A stretch of DNA of 32,153 nucleotides from JACOWB01 sp964373665 (GTDB lineage Archaea; Aenigmatarchaeota; Aenigmatarchaeia; CG10238-14; SCSR01), in the NCBI GenBank assembly GCA_964373665.1, contig CAYJVM010000007.1:1-32153 (forward strand), in the 5' to 3' direction. Below the pieces are notes generated by a model. The model was not told where the DNA came from. It saw nothing but the letters and a program-made list of their open reading frames with translations, and did no database searches. The position numbers and the translations under genes are program-made. Of this stretch, positions 6,719 to 13,543 are shown one piece after another (positions within the stretch are counted from its first letter, which is position 1; each line of letters starts with the position of its first letter).

Positions 6719-7747
6719 CTATTTCTTGACCCATCCGCCCAAGCTGGACTGCTTTGACTTGTTATAGTTCTCCCTCAGCTTGTCTATGACCTTCTCCATC
6801 CTTTCCTGGGAAAAGTCATGCTCGTCCACCATGAATCTCATTAATTTAGCTTTATCCGGCTCCTTCCATTCCAGCTTATAGTCTTCTGTGACACTCGGTT
6901 TCAGGAAAAATTCATAAATATCATGTGCATCAACATCAAAAGTCCACTCTACATTCTCCAATACTTTATCCAGCGTCTTGTGTTCTTTAACCATCTTCAA
7001 TGCGGTCTTAGGCCCAATACCCTTGACGCCATTAGGATTGTAATCAGTCCCCACTAATATTCCTAAAATTACAAGCTGCTCGTGCGTGATATCCAGATGC
7101 GAAAGAACCTCTTTCAATTCTATCAGTTCCGGCTTGACTTCAATGTAAACCTCTTTTCCAGGTAATTTTTTCCTCCCAGTAATCGAAATATTCCTAACTA
7201 GCTTCGGCGAACCATCCAATACAGAGTCATAGTCCTGCGACGCGCTTGACCATACATCCCCTTTCTTGCACATGACAGCACACTGCATCTCTCCTTCGGA
7301 AGGGGCCTGCACATGAGGAATCCCCATATAATCCAATAGTTTCTTGGAACTGTCCAACATCTCATCGGTCATTCTTGATGCCGCCTGGGCGTACTTGATA
7401 GCGGCCTCTCCCTTTTCAACGGCTTCCATCCACTTGCGCTCTGCAACCTTTTTGGCAGCTTCTCTCTCATCTAATGTCGCCCGCTTGAACTCGGGAGGCT
7501 TGCCGTCAAACACAAAAACCGGCTTTATCCCCACCTCCATCAAGCTGGAGGTCCTGTAGAAAAGTCCTGATAAATGCGACGTTATCCTTCCTTTGCTGTC
7601 CTTCAGCGGCTCGCCTGTCATCCTGTCGCGTATTATTGCCAGAAACTGGAACAACGTATTCAAAGCGTCAACGGCAATCTTCTTGCCACCAAGGTCTGAC
7701 AGCTCGATTTCTTTGGAAGGAATTATGCTGGAAATTTGCACGCCCAT
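6719..7747 (-). CDS. fen: Flap endonuclease 1
   Basis: 342-residue FEN1, the structure-specific nuclease that removes 5' flaps in Okazaki-fragment maturation and repair. N-terminal domain MGVQISSII...KKIAVDALNTLFQFL and FVFDGKPPEFK supply the first metal-binding aspartates. The internal domain has APSEGEMQCA and ASQDYDSVLDG, and the helix-hairpin-helix is VGTDYNPNGVKGIGPKTAL. The C-terminus QSSLGGWVKK is a PCNA-interacting (PIP) box, although the second aromatic usual in PIP boxes is a tryptophan here. Length matches archaeal FEN1. It is read divergently from eL15 with a small membrane protein gene between. Confidence 0.96.
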   Translation of the reverse strand: MGVQISSIIPSKEIELSDLGGKKIAVDALNTLFQFLAIIRDRMTGEPLKDSKGRITSHLSGLFYRTSSLMEVGIKPVFVFDGKPPEFKRATLDEREAAKKVAERKWMEAVEKGEAAIKYAQAASRMTDEMLDSSKKLLDYMGIPHVQAPSEGEMQCAVMCKKGDVWSSASQDYDSVLDGSPKLVRNISITGRKKLPGKEVYIEVKPELIELKEVLSHLDITHEQLVILGILVGTDYNPNGVKGIGPKTALKMVKEHKTLDKVLENVEWTFDVDAHDIYEFFLKPSVTEDYKLEWKEPDKAKLMRFMVDEHDFSQERMEKVIDKLRENYNKSKQSSLGGWVKK

Positions 7748-7767
7748 AAATACTGTATTGTCTTTAC

Positions 7768-8028
7768 TTACTTTTCAGCCATTTCCTTTTGTATCTTGAT
7801 GCCGTCCCACTCTAACCAGACAACCAAAAGGCCTATGAGGATGAAGAAAGCGGGTATGCTGCCATTCAACAGAGTTATCAAATCTGCAAGCGCAGGCCTG
7901 CCAGTCACCCATGTAGCTTGCCTGATAGGTTCGATGTAACTAGAGCCTGCGACAATCCACCATGCACTAACGACTATGAGCAAAACTCCGACAATGATTT
8001 TGACTATCGAACCTGACAATTGGTGCAC
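7768..8028 (-). CDS. Small two-helix membrane protein
   Basis: 86 residues with hydrophobic segments at about 8-27 (IVKIIVGVLLIVVSAWWIVAG) and 57-73 (SIPAFFILIGLLVVWLEW). A 25-residue polar loop separates them and a charged C-terminus DGIKIQKEMAEK follows. The two-helix hairpin is clear; the family is not recognised. It lies just upstream of fen on the same strand (20 nt), so co-transcription is likely. The divergent 54-nt spacer toward eL15 holds AT-rich promoter sequence for both directions. Confidence 0.65.
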   Translation of the reverse strand: MHQLSGSIVKIIVGVLLIVVSAWWIVAGSSYIEPIRQATWVTGRPALADLITLLNGSIPAFFILIGLLVVWLEWDGIKIQKEMAEK

Positions 8029-8082
8029 CTAAGATTATTATTGGGTGGAAAAAGATATAAATCTTGCCTATAAAGTGTTTGT

Positions 8083-8607
8083 ATGGTAAAAGGCGCGTAT
8101 CACTTTTTGAGGGCTGCTTGGAAAAAGCCGAAGGAAACTATGGGAGAAATCTACAAGCAAAGGCTGATCGACCTTAGAAAGCAGAACGTGGTCAGCAGGA
8201 TAGAAAGGCCCACAAGGCTAGACAGGGCCAGGGAGTTGGGATACAAGGCCAAGCTAGGCTATGCTGTGGTCAGAGTCAGAGTTAAGAAAGGCGGTAGAAG
8301 GAGAAGAAAGCCGGACAAGGGAAGAAAGCCTAAGAAGATGGGTTTGGTGCATTTCACCCCGAAATCTCTGCAGTGGATAGCGGAAGAGCGGGCGCAAAGA
8401 AAGTTTTCCAACATGGAAGTTCTTAACTCCTACTGGCTTTGCGAAGACGGAAAGAACGATTGGTATGAAATAATAATGATAGATCCGAGTCATCCTAGCA
8501 TCGCCAATGACGATAAGATCAATTGGATCAATAACCCGGCCAATAGGAGAAGGGTTTACCATGGCCTGACCTCTGTTGCGAAGAAGAGAAGAGGATTAAG
8601 GGCTTAA
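8083..8607 (+). CDS. rpl15e: Large ribosomal subunit protein eL15
   Basis: 174-residue basic protein matching eL15: start MVKGAYHFLRAAWKKPKE, central RLDRARELGYKAKLGYAVVRVRVKKGGRRRRKPDKGRKPKKMG, and C-terminal FSNMEVLNSYWLCEDGKNDWYEIIMIDPSHPSI and VYHGLTSVAKKRRGLR. It is somewhat shorter than most archaeal eL15 (about 190). eL15 binds 23S rRNA at the 50S core. The promoter AGATATAAATCTTG lies about 25-30 nt upstream, and it heads the RNase P/proteasome/exosome cluster, the usual archaeal order. Confidence 0.96.
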   Translation: MVKGAYHFLRAAWKKPKETMGEIYKQRLIDLRKQNVVSRIERPTRLDRARELGYKAKLGYAVVRVRVKKGGRRRRKPDKGRKPKKMGLVHFTPKSLQWIAEERAQRKFSNMEVLNSYWLCEDGKNDWYEIIMIDPSHPSIANDDKINWINNPANRRRVYHGLTSVAKKRRGLRA

Positions 8608-8629
8608 TTATATCACGACAAATTTAATT

Positions 8630-9346
8630 ATGCGGTATTTTGATTTCCACGTTCACAGTGCGTTTTCTGGCGGGAAGAGCAGCATAGAGCAGTTGGCTTT
8701 TACAGCAAAGGAACTGGGATACAGTGGAATATGCTTTGCGGAGTATTTTAAAAACGACGCACAACTTGATGAACTGAAGGTGGAAATAGCAAAAGTCAGC
8801 GGAAGCGTGGGTATTGAAATTTATCTTGGCTTTGAAGCGAGGAATGTTAAAGAGCTGCATAAGCTTGTTGAAAGAAGGAGGCTGTATGATGTATTGCTGG
8901 TACAAGGCGGGGATTTGAAATTGAATAGAATTGCATGCGAAACTCCGCAGGTCGACATTTTAACCCATCCGGAAAACAATCGAATGGACTCGGGCCTAAA
9001 TCATATTTTGGTTAAAGCTGCTGCAAAGAATAACGTGGCTATAGAAATTAATTTTAGGGGGCTGCTCTTATCCAGCAAAAAAACAAGGAGCATGATAATG
9101 AGACATATATCTCAAAATGTGAAGCTTGCAAAGAAATTCCATGCTCCACTCATTCTATGTTCTGGAGCAGTAAGTACTTGGGAATTAAGGTCGCCAGAAG
9201 TATTGATTTCTATGGCAAATCAAATAGGACTAGAAATTAAGGACTCTAAAGATATTATCTCTAAAATCCCCACAAACATTATTAAGCAGATTGAAGAAAG
9301 GTCACCAAAAAACTGGATTTCGCCAGGAATAAAAATTATTGAATAA
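8630..9346 (+). CDS. rnp3: RNase P protein component 3 (Rpp30)
   Basis: 238-residue PHP-like TIM-barrel protein. The start MRYFDFHVHSAFSGGKSSIEQL, the YDVLLVQGGDLKLNRIA strand, VDILTHPENNRMDSGLNHILVKAAAKNNVAIEINF and a tail with LILCSGAVSTWELRSPEVLISMA define archaeal Rpp30. It helps the catalytic RNase P RNA mature tRNA 5' ends, paired with Rnp2/Pop5. Those two genes are normally adjacent; here about 2.2 kb holding an endonuclease, a Nudix enzyme and CutA has come between. Codons in the last third look more AT-rich than in the first two thirds. Confidence 0.92.
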   Translation: MRYFDFHVHSAFSGGKSSIEQLAFTAKELGYSGICFAEYFKNDAQLDELKVEIAKVSGSVGIEIYLGFEARNVKELHKLVERRRLYDVLLVQGGDLKLNRIACETPQVDILTHPENNRMDSGLNHILVKAAAKNNVAIEINFRGLLLSSKKTRSMIMRHISQNVKLAKKFHAPLILCSGAVSTWELRSPEVLISMANQIGLEIKDSKDIISKIPTNIIKQIEERSPKNWISPGIKIIE

Positions 9347-9560
9347 AAATATCTTGGAAGCCTTTTCCGTTAATCAAAAATTATATCATAGACAAATGTC
9401 CACGATATGAAACTCTGGTAATAACAAATTTCCACGTGAAATGAGGTGTAATTTCCTTCTAGTAGCTAAAACGAGTTCTATTTTACCTTATTCACAGAAC
9501 ATGTGGGAAATGAACTCCTCCAAAAATTGGATATTTTAAATAAGCTAAATTTAGTGGGAA

Positions 9561-10724
9561 ATGATAAAAATGTCTGAAAAATTAATTGGGTTAGAAGATC
9601 TGCCTGATGATTTTAGAATTAGAATAAAAGACAGTTTTAGAGCATATATTTTCAAAAAAGTTCTGGAAAAAGTTTTCATGCAAGACCTAAGTAAAAGGTT
9701 AAATTATTCACGGAAAACAATAGAAGCTTGGAGAAGAGGCTATAGCTATACCGGTGGGGGTAAAGTACAAAGATTTATTAAAGTTGAGATTGTTAAAAAG
9801 CTATTAAAAATTTCTGAGATAGATTTAGAGAAAACAGAAAAATCTGTAGAAGGAATTAATGCAAATGCATTAACTGTGAAAATAAGATTGCCGATAAAAA
9901 CTTCTAAAGAATTGGCGTCAATAATCGGTCATTGTTTTGGGGATGGATATGTAGGTAGTGGTTATTTTGGATATTTCAATAAAAACAAGCATTTAATCAA
10001 TGAAGTAAGAAAAAATATGGAATTAACTTTTAACATAACTGGAAATGTTATAAAGAGTCGTGGTGTCTATTTTCTTTACTTTCCTAGTGTACTATCAAAG
10101 CTATTGACATTAATTGGAGCATCTTTAGGAAACAAAATAAAGCAAAAATTGCAAGTACCTCAATGGATTAAAAATGGTTCGAAAGAACTTAAAGCAGCTT
10201 TCTTAAGAGCCCTATTTGACGATGAAGGCAGTGTTAAATTTGATGGTTATGACAGAAGCATACATTTTAGACTTTCTAAGAATGATAGTTTGCTCATCCA
10301 ACATAAAGAATTTATAAAGGTAATACAAAGCCTTCTTTTTGATTTAGGAGTTGAAACTACAGACCTTCATGAATATAAAGGCAAGAATGGGGTGAATGGA
10401 AAAACTATTAATGTTGGTTTTAGTATACATGGTCGGGTGAATTTAAAATTCTTTTTAGACGAAATAGGCTTTAAGCATCCTAGAAAAATGAAAACGTTGA
10501 TATGTGGCATTGAAAGTTATGTACAAATTCAATACAGAAAAGGTGAGATAAATAGGCTAATTCTAGAGGAATTGAAAAATTGTCCTAAAGATTCATTTAC
10601 AATTGCTAATAAATTAGACAGAGACTTTAGGTATGTTTTGAATAAACTTCAAACTCTTGAAAAGAAAGGCTATGTTGAAAAGTTGCCTCCAAGTAATATA
10701 TGGAAGATTAATACTCAAAAATAA
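9561..10724 (+). CDS. LAGLIDADG (DOD-type) homing endonuclease, copy 1
   Basis: 387-residue free-standing endonuclease. The N-terminal part has a helix-turn-helix (MQDLSKRLNYSRKTIEAWRRG, about residues 40-60). The first LAGLIDADG-type helix is LASIIGHCFGDGYVG (about residues 115-130) and the second is AAFLRALFDDEGSV (about 213-226); D of GDG and D/E of FDDEG would bind metal. A C-terminal winged helix (residues 325-387) follows. No intein splicing blocks are present. It is strongly AT-rich compared with its neighbours and follows a 214-nt spacer after rnp3 with no other gene that I can see. It is homologous to the copy at 12462. Confidence 0.88.
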   Translation: MIKMSEKLIGLEDLPDDFRIRIKDSFRAYIFKKVLEKVFMQDLSKRLNYSRKTIEAWRRGYSYTGGGKVQRFIKVEIVKKLLKISEIDLEKTEKSVEGINANALTVKIRLPIKTSKELASIIGHCFGDGYVGSGYFGYFNKNKHLINEVRKNMELTFNITGNVIKSRGVYFLYFPSVLSKLLTLIGASLGNKIKQKLQVPQWIKNGSKELKAAFLRALFDDEGSVKFDGYDRSIHFRLSKNDSLLIQHKEFIKVIQSLLFDLGVETTDLHEYKGKNGVNGKTINVGFSIHGRVNLKFFLDEIGFKHPRKMKTLICGIESYVQIQYRKGEINRLILEELKNCPKDSFTIANKLDRDFRYVLNKLQTLEKKGYVEKLPPSNIWKINTQK

Positions 10725-10781
10725 AGTTAAGAAATAAGTGATATCTAGTAAGTGTATATTACCTGGAGTGAAGGTAGTTTA

Positions 10782-11219
10782 ATGAGAACTCTGTCTAAAA
10801 GAGAATTTCGTACAGTGTTTAAGAAAATTCCAAGAGTTGCAGTCGACCTTGTGATAAAGAACAGGAGAGGCATTCTATTGATAAAAAGATCTATAAAGCC
10901 GGACAAGGGAAAATGGCATTTTCCAGGAGGCACTGTCTTTTACAAGGAGAAGATATTTCATGCCGCAAAAAGAAAAGCGAGGGAAGAGACTGGATTGGAG
11001 GTGAAAATAAAGAAGTTTCTAGGTGTTTTCGAGTACATGAGATGGAAGGAACCGGGTTATACTCATATAATAAATTTTATTTTTTTGGCTGAACCCATTC
11101 GTGGAAAGCTGAGGGGGGATGAAAGAACTGCAGGGAAAGAGTTAAAGTTCTTCAAAAAGTTGCCAAGAAACATGATTCCTGAGCAGAGAAAAATATTGCA
11201 AGGAAAGCTGATAAGATGA
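10782..11219 (+). CDS. Nudix hydrolase, GDP-mannose-hydrolase-like
   Basis: 145-residue Nudix protein. N-terminal part FKKIPRVAVDLVIKNRRGILLIKRSIKPDKGKWHFPGG resembles GDP-mannose mannosyl hydrolases (VxLD-NxxG-LxxKR-P-G-W-PGG). The Nudix box is GGTVFYKEKIFHAAKRKAREETGL. It fits Gx5Ex7REUXEExGU except that the E after the first R is K. That change also occurs in the GDP-mannose hydrolase subgroup, so a sugar nucleotide substrate is a reasonable guess. I took the ATG at 10782; an in-frame ATG lies at 10752. It overlaps cutA by 4 nt, so the two are co-translated. Confidence 0.82.
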   Translation: MRTLSKREFRTVFKKIPRVAVDLVIKNRRGILLIKRSIKPDKGKWHFPGGTVFYKEKIFHAAKRKAREETGLEVKIKKFLGVFEYMRWKEPGYTHIINFIFLAEPIRGKLRGDERTAGKELKFFKKLPRNMIPEQRKILQGKLIR

Positions 11220-11530
11220 CATACAGCATTTTATTCATCACTTGCCCAAATTTGAAATCTTCACAAAAGATCAGCAGACATTTGTTAAACGAAAGACTAG
11301 TTGCATGCGTCAACATCCTACCGGCTGTTAAAAGTGAGTATCTGTGGGAGGGAAAAATAGAAAGTCATTCAGAAATTCTTATGATTGTTAAGACAAAAAC
11401 CAAACTCCTCAAACATATAGAGAGAGAAGTTAAGAGGATGCATCCGTATACAGTACCTGAAATACTCTCGTTTAAAGTCGACAATGGGAGTGAGTCTTAT
11501 TTGAGCTGGATCTCGGAAGTGGTGAAATGA
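11216..11530 (+). CDS. cutA: CutA1 divalent-ion tolerance protein
   Basis: 104-residue CutA1 protein, a small trimeric ferredoxin-like protein. Family marks seen are the strand-helix start SILFITCPNLKSSQKISRHLLNERLVACVNIL, the YLWEGKIE strand, EILMIVKTKTKL, and HPYTVPEILSFKVDNGSESYLSWI. Role in bacteria is linked to copper tolerance; in archaea it is unsettled. It overlaps both neighbours by 4 nt (Nudix upstream, rnp2 downstream), so it is embedded in the operon even though it is not a usual member of this cluster. Confidence 0.93.
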   Translation: MTYSILFITCPNLKSSQKISRHLLNERLVACVNILPAVKSEYLWEGKIESHSEILMIVKTKTKLLKHIEREVKRMHPYTVPEILSFKVDNGSESYLSWISEVVK

Positions 11531-11874
11531 AACAGGATGATAAACTGAAAATTCTTCCTCCGACCTTAAGGGAGAAGCATCGCTACATAAAATTCAAAGC
11601 TATCTCGGAAGAGCCAATAGTATATTCGGACTTGGAGTATGCAATCTGGCAGGTAATGCTGGACTTTTACGGTGAGATGGGAGTTGCGGAAATGTCATTA
11701 TGGCTGATTAAGAATTTGTATGATGGTGGTAACCAAGTTGCAGTCATACGTTGCGGGAATAGTGCAGTTGAGAAGGTTGTTGCTGGGATGGGTCTGGTGT
11801 CTAGGTTGGGTGAGAGCAGGGTGATTTTGAAGATAGAGAAAGTGTCGGGAACTATTAAAGGTCTGGGATTGTGA
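11527..11874 (+). CDS. rnp2: RNase P protein component 2 (Pop5)
   Basis: 115-residue Pop5/Rnp2 protein. It begins with the family phrase LPPTLREKHRYIKFKAISEEPIVYSDLEYAIWQVMLDFYGEMGVAEMSLWLI, followed by NQVAVIRCGNSAVEKVVAGMGLV and a final beta strand. It forms the catalytic-domain-binding heterotetramer with Rpp30 on archaeal RNase P RNA. Both neighbours overlap it by 4 nt (ATGA and GTGA), so it is still transcribed as part of the larger cluster although separated from rnp3. Confidence 0.92.
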   Translation: MKQDDKLKILPPTLREKHRYIKFKAISEEPIVYSDLEYAIWQVMLDFYGEMGVAEMSLWLIKNLYDGGNQVAVIRCGNSAVEKVVAGMGLVSRLGESRVILKIEKVSGTIKGLGL

Positions 11875-12399
11875 AAATACTGGTTTTTCTTCAAGGTACT
11901 GTAATAATGCACAAAAATACTGTTGGTAAGACTCGTGAAGAAATTGTAAAGCAAGTAGGAGAGAAAGAAGAATCCGTTCGTGATTTTAGGTCATATGTTC
12001 CAATCGGTAGTGCTCCGGAAAAACTGCAAAAATGGGTCGAACAAGGGGCAGAAATTTCTTACTTAAGCGCATTGACAAAAGATAAACGTGCGAGGGGCGA
12101 TGAAATTGTAGGTAAAGAGGGTCTTAAAGCAGATCAAGAAGTAGTTGATAGGTATAACTTTCCTAAAGGAGAAATATATCACCGACAACCAGAAGAAAGT
12201 TATAAAGACGTTATTGAAAGAATGGACCCACTGCCAGATGTTTTTGATTGAAGATGATTGTGAGAGTATTGGAGGGGAGAAAGAAATGACATTTTTTCAC
12301 TTAAAGCCAGAATCAAAATCTAAGATAAAATCCATAGTTGTAAGAGAATTCAAAGGAATCGATCATTTACCAGAGAACTTATCTGATTTGATCTGTTAG
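11871..12399 (+). pseudogene. Frameshifted gene of an uncharacterised conserved family
   Basis: Starts at GTG 11871, overlapping the rnp2 stop, with MKILVFLQGTVIMHK, SYVPIGSAPEKLQKWVEQGAEISYLSALT and RYNFPKGEIYHRQPEESYKDV, and stops at 12251 after LPDVFD. In another frame the protein continues at the same point as LIEDDCESIGGEKEMTF and SIVVREFKGIDHLP to 12399. The junction falls at GTTTTTG (12240-12246): with four T instead of five the frame reads PDVLIEDDCESIGG without a break, which matches the family as I recall it. Joined, the protein has about 175 residues, perhaps a HAD-like fold. A real pseudogene, ribosomal slippage on T5 or a base-call error are all possible. Confidence 0.75.
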
Positions 12400-12419
12400 G
12401 GAAATGAACCTTCGATAGC

Positions 12420-12461
12420 TTTATATACTAGTTCTACGATAGTATATAGACATTGTAATAG
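12420..12461 (+). promoter_or_regulatory. TATA-like promoter of endonuclease copy 2
   Basis: The 62-nt spacer before the endonuclease start holds TTTATATAC (about 12420-12428), some 35 nt before the GTG at 12462, and AATAGGTG as a weak ribosome binding context. It suggests that the endonuclease is transcribed on its own as well as by read-through from the operon. Confidence 0.4.
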
Positions 12462-13448
12462 GTGACTAAGATAACAAAAGAGGAGTTAATCGGATTAGAA
12501 GATTTGAAAAGAGAATTTGATGTTACTTGCGTTGATGATTTTGCATATCTTAAAAGAGGTAGACATACAGCTAAGGTTAAACTACCAATGAAAGCTACTC
12601 CTGAATTAGCTTCCTTATTCGCGCATGCGCTTGGCGATGGTCATATAAAGAAGAATAAGGTTCAATTTTGTTACGTCAATAAATCAAAAGAATTAATTGA
12701 ACATGTTAAAAGCTGTGTGGAACAAACTTTTGGTATAGCACCTACTATAAATTTCAGCGAAAAGTACCAGTTATATTTCGTCTACTCACCTACTATCGTA
12801 GCTAGAGTTTTAATTATGTTAGGTGTACCTGTGAGTAGAAAAACTATACAAGAAATAATGTTGCCAGATTGGATAACTAAAGGTTCACAGGAAATTAAAA
12901 GAGCATTTATACGCGCGTTATTTGATGACGAAGGTTGGGTAGGAACAACACAAGGTAGCTTTGCTATCGGATTTGGTCAGAACAAAAGAAGAGATTTAAT
13001 TGGAACTCACAGAAAATATCTGGAACAAATTAGATGCATTATCCAAGAGATTGGAATACAAACTTCTGAAATCTTTCGGATATCTGAAAAAGAAGATTTT
13101 ATACAATTAGGATTCAAAATAATAGGTAGGGATAATATCAAGAAATTTTTAGATGAAATAGGTTTTAATCATAAATTAAAACAGGAAAAATTATTGCATA
13201 TAATAAATGGATATAAGCAAATCCAATACAGTAAACGGGAGGCTAAACTAAAAGTATTAGATGCTTTACAAAATGGTCCTTTGAGAAGTGGCCAAATAGG
13301 TGTATTGCTTAAGAGAGATCAAAAAACAATCTGGAAACATCTGCATAAACTTGCTCAAAGAGACTTGGTAACAAAAATAGGTACAAAAAATAAGGTTTTA
13401 TGGGGATTGAAAAACAATATAAACTCTAATAATGAATTTATAGAATAA
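12462..13448 (+). CDS. LAGLIDADG (DOD-type) homing endonuclease, copy 2
   Basis: 328 residues starting at GTG. It shares the LIGLEDL start with copy 1 but lacks copy 1's N-terminal helix-turn-helix. LAGLIDADG helices are LASLFAHALGDGHIK (about residues 49-63) and RAFIRALFDDEGWV (about 147-160), with the acidic residues kept. The C-terminal winged helix (about 265-320) has SGQIGVLLKRDQKTIWKHLHKLAQRDLV. It is free-standing with no intein blocks. The gene ends about 95 nt before psmA, whose first codons hold two small introns. AT-rich codon use sets it apart from psmA and SBDS. Recognition site unknown. Confidence 0.88.
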   Translation: MTKITKEELIGLEDLKREFDVTCVDDFAYLKRGRHTAKVKLPMKATPELASLFAHALGDGHIKKNKVQFCYVNKSKELIEHVKSCVEQTFGIAPTINFSEKYQLYFVYSPTIVARVLIMLGVPVSRKTIQEIMLPDWITKGSQEIKRAFIRALFDDEGWVGTTQGSFAIGFGQNKRRDLIGTHRKYLEQIRCIIQEIGIQTSEIFRISEKEDFIQLGFKIIGRDNIKKFLDEIGFNHKLKQEKLLHIINGYKQIQYSKREAKLKVLDALQNGPLRSGQIGVLLKRDQKTIWKHLHKLAQRDLVTKIGTKNKVLWGLKNNINSNNEFIE

Positions 13449-13517
13449 TTGAGGTGTTAACGAAGTCATGAAAAAATTTAATGCATTGGTGATAGGCGAT
13501 GCCTGAAATAATGCCCG

Positions 13518-13525
13518 AATATAAG
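13518..13525 (+). promoter_or_regulatory. TATA box of psmA
   Basis: AATATAAG is centred about 23 nt before the psmA ATG at 13544, which would give a leaderless mRNA starting at or next to the ATG. This supports 13544 as the true start even though its reading frame closes after 15 codons in the unspliced gene. Confidence 0.5.
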
Positions 13526-13543
13526 TTTTTCAGTTAATTGCTG

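Noticed and set aside
9561..13448. Inteins
   Set aside because: The two endonucleases start and stop as independent genes, with no splicing-domain blocks and no extein sequence on either side.
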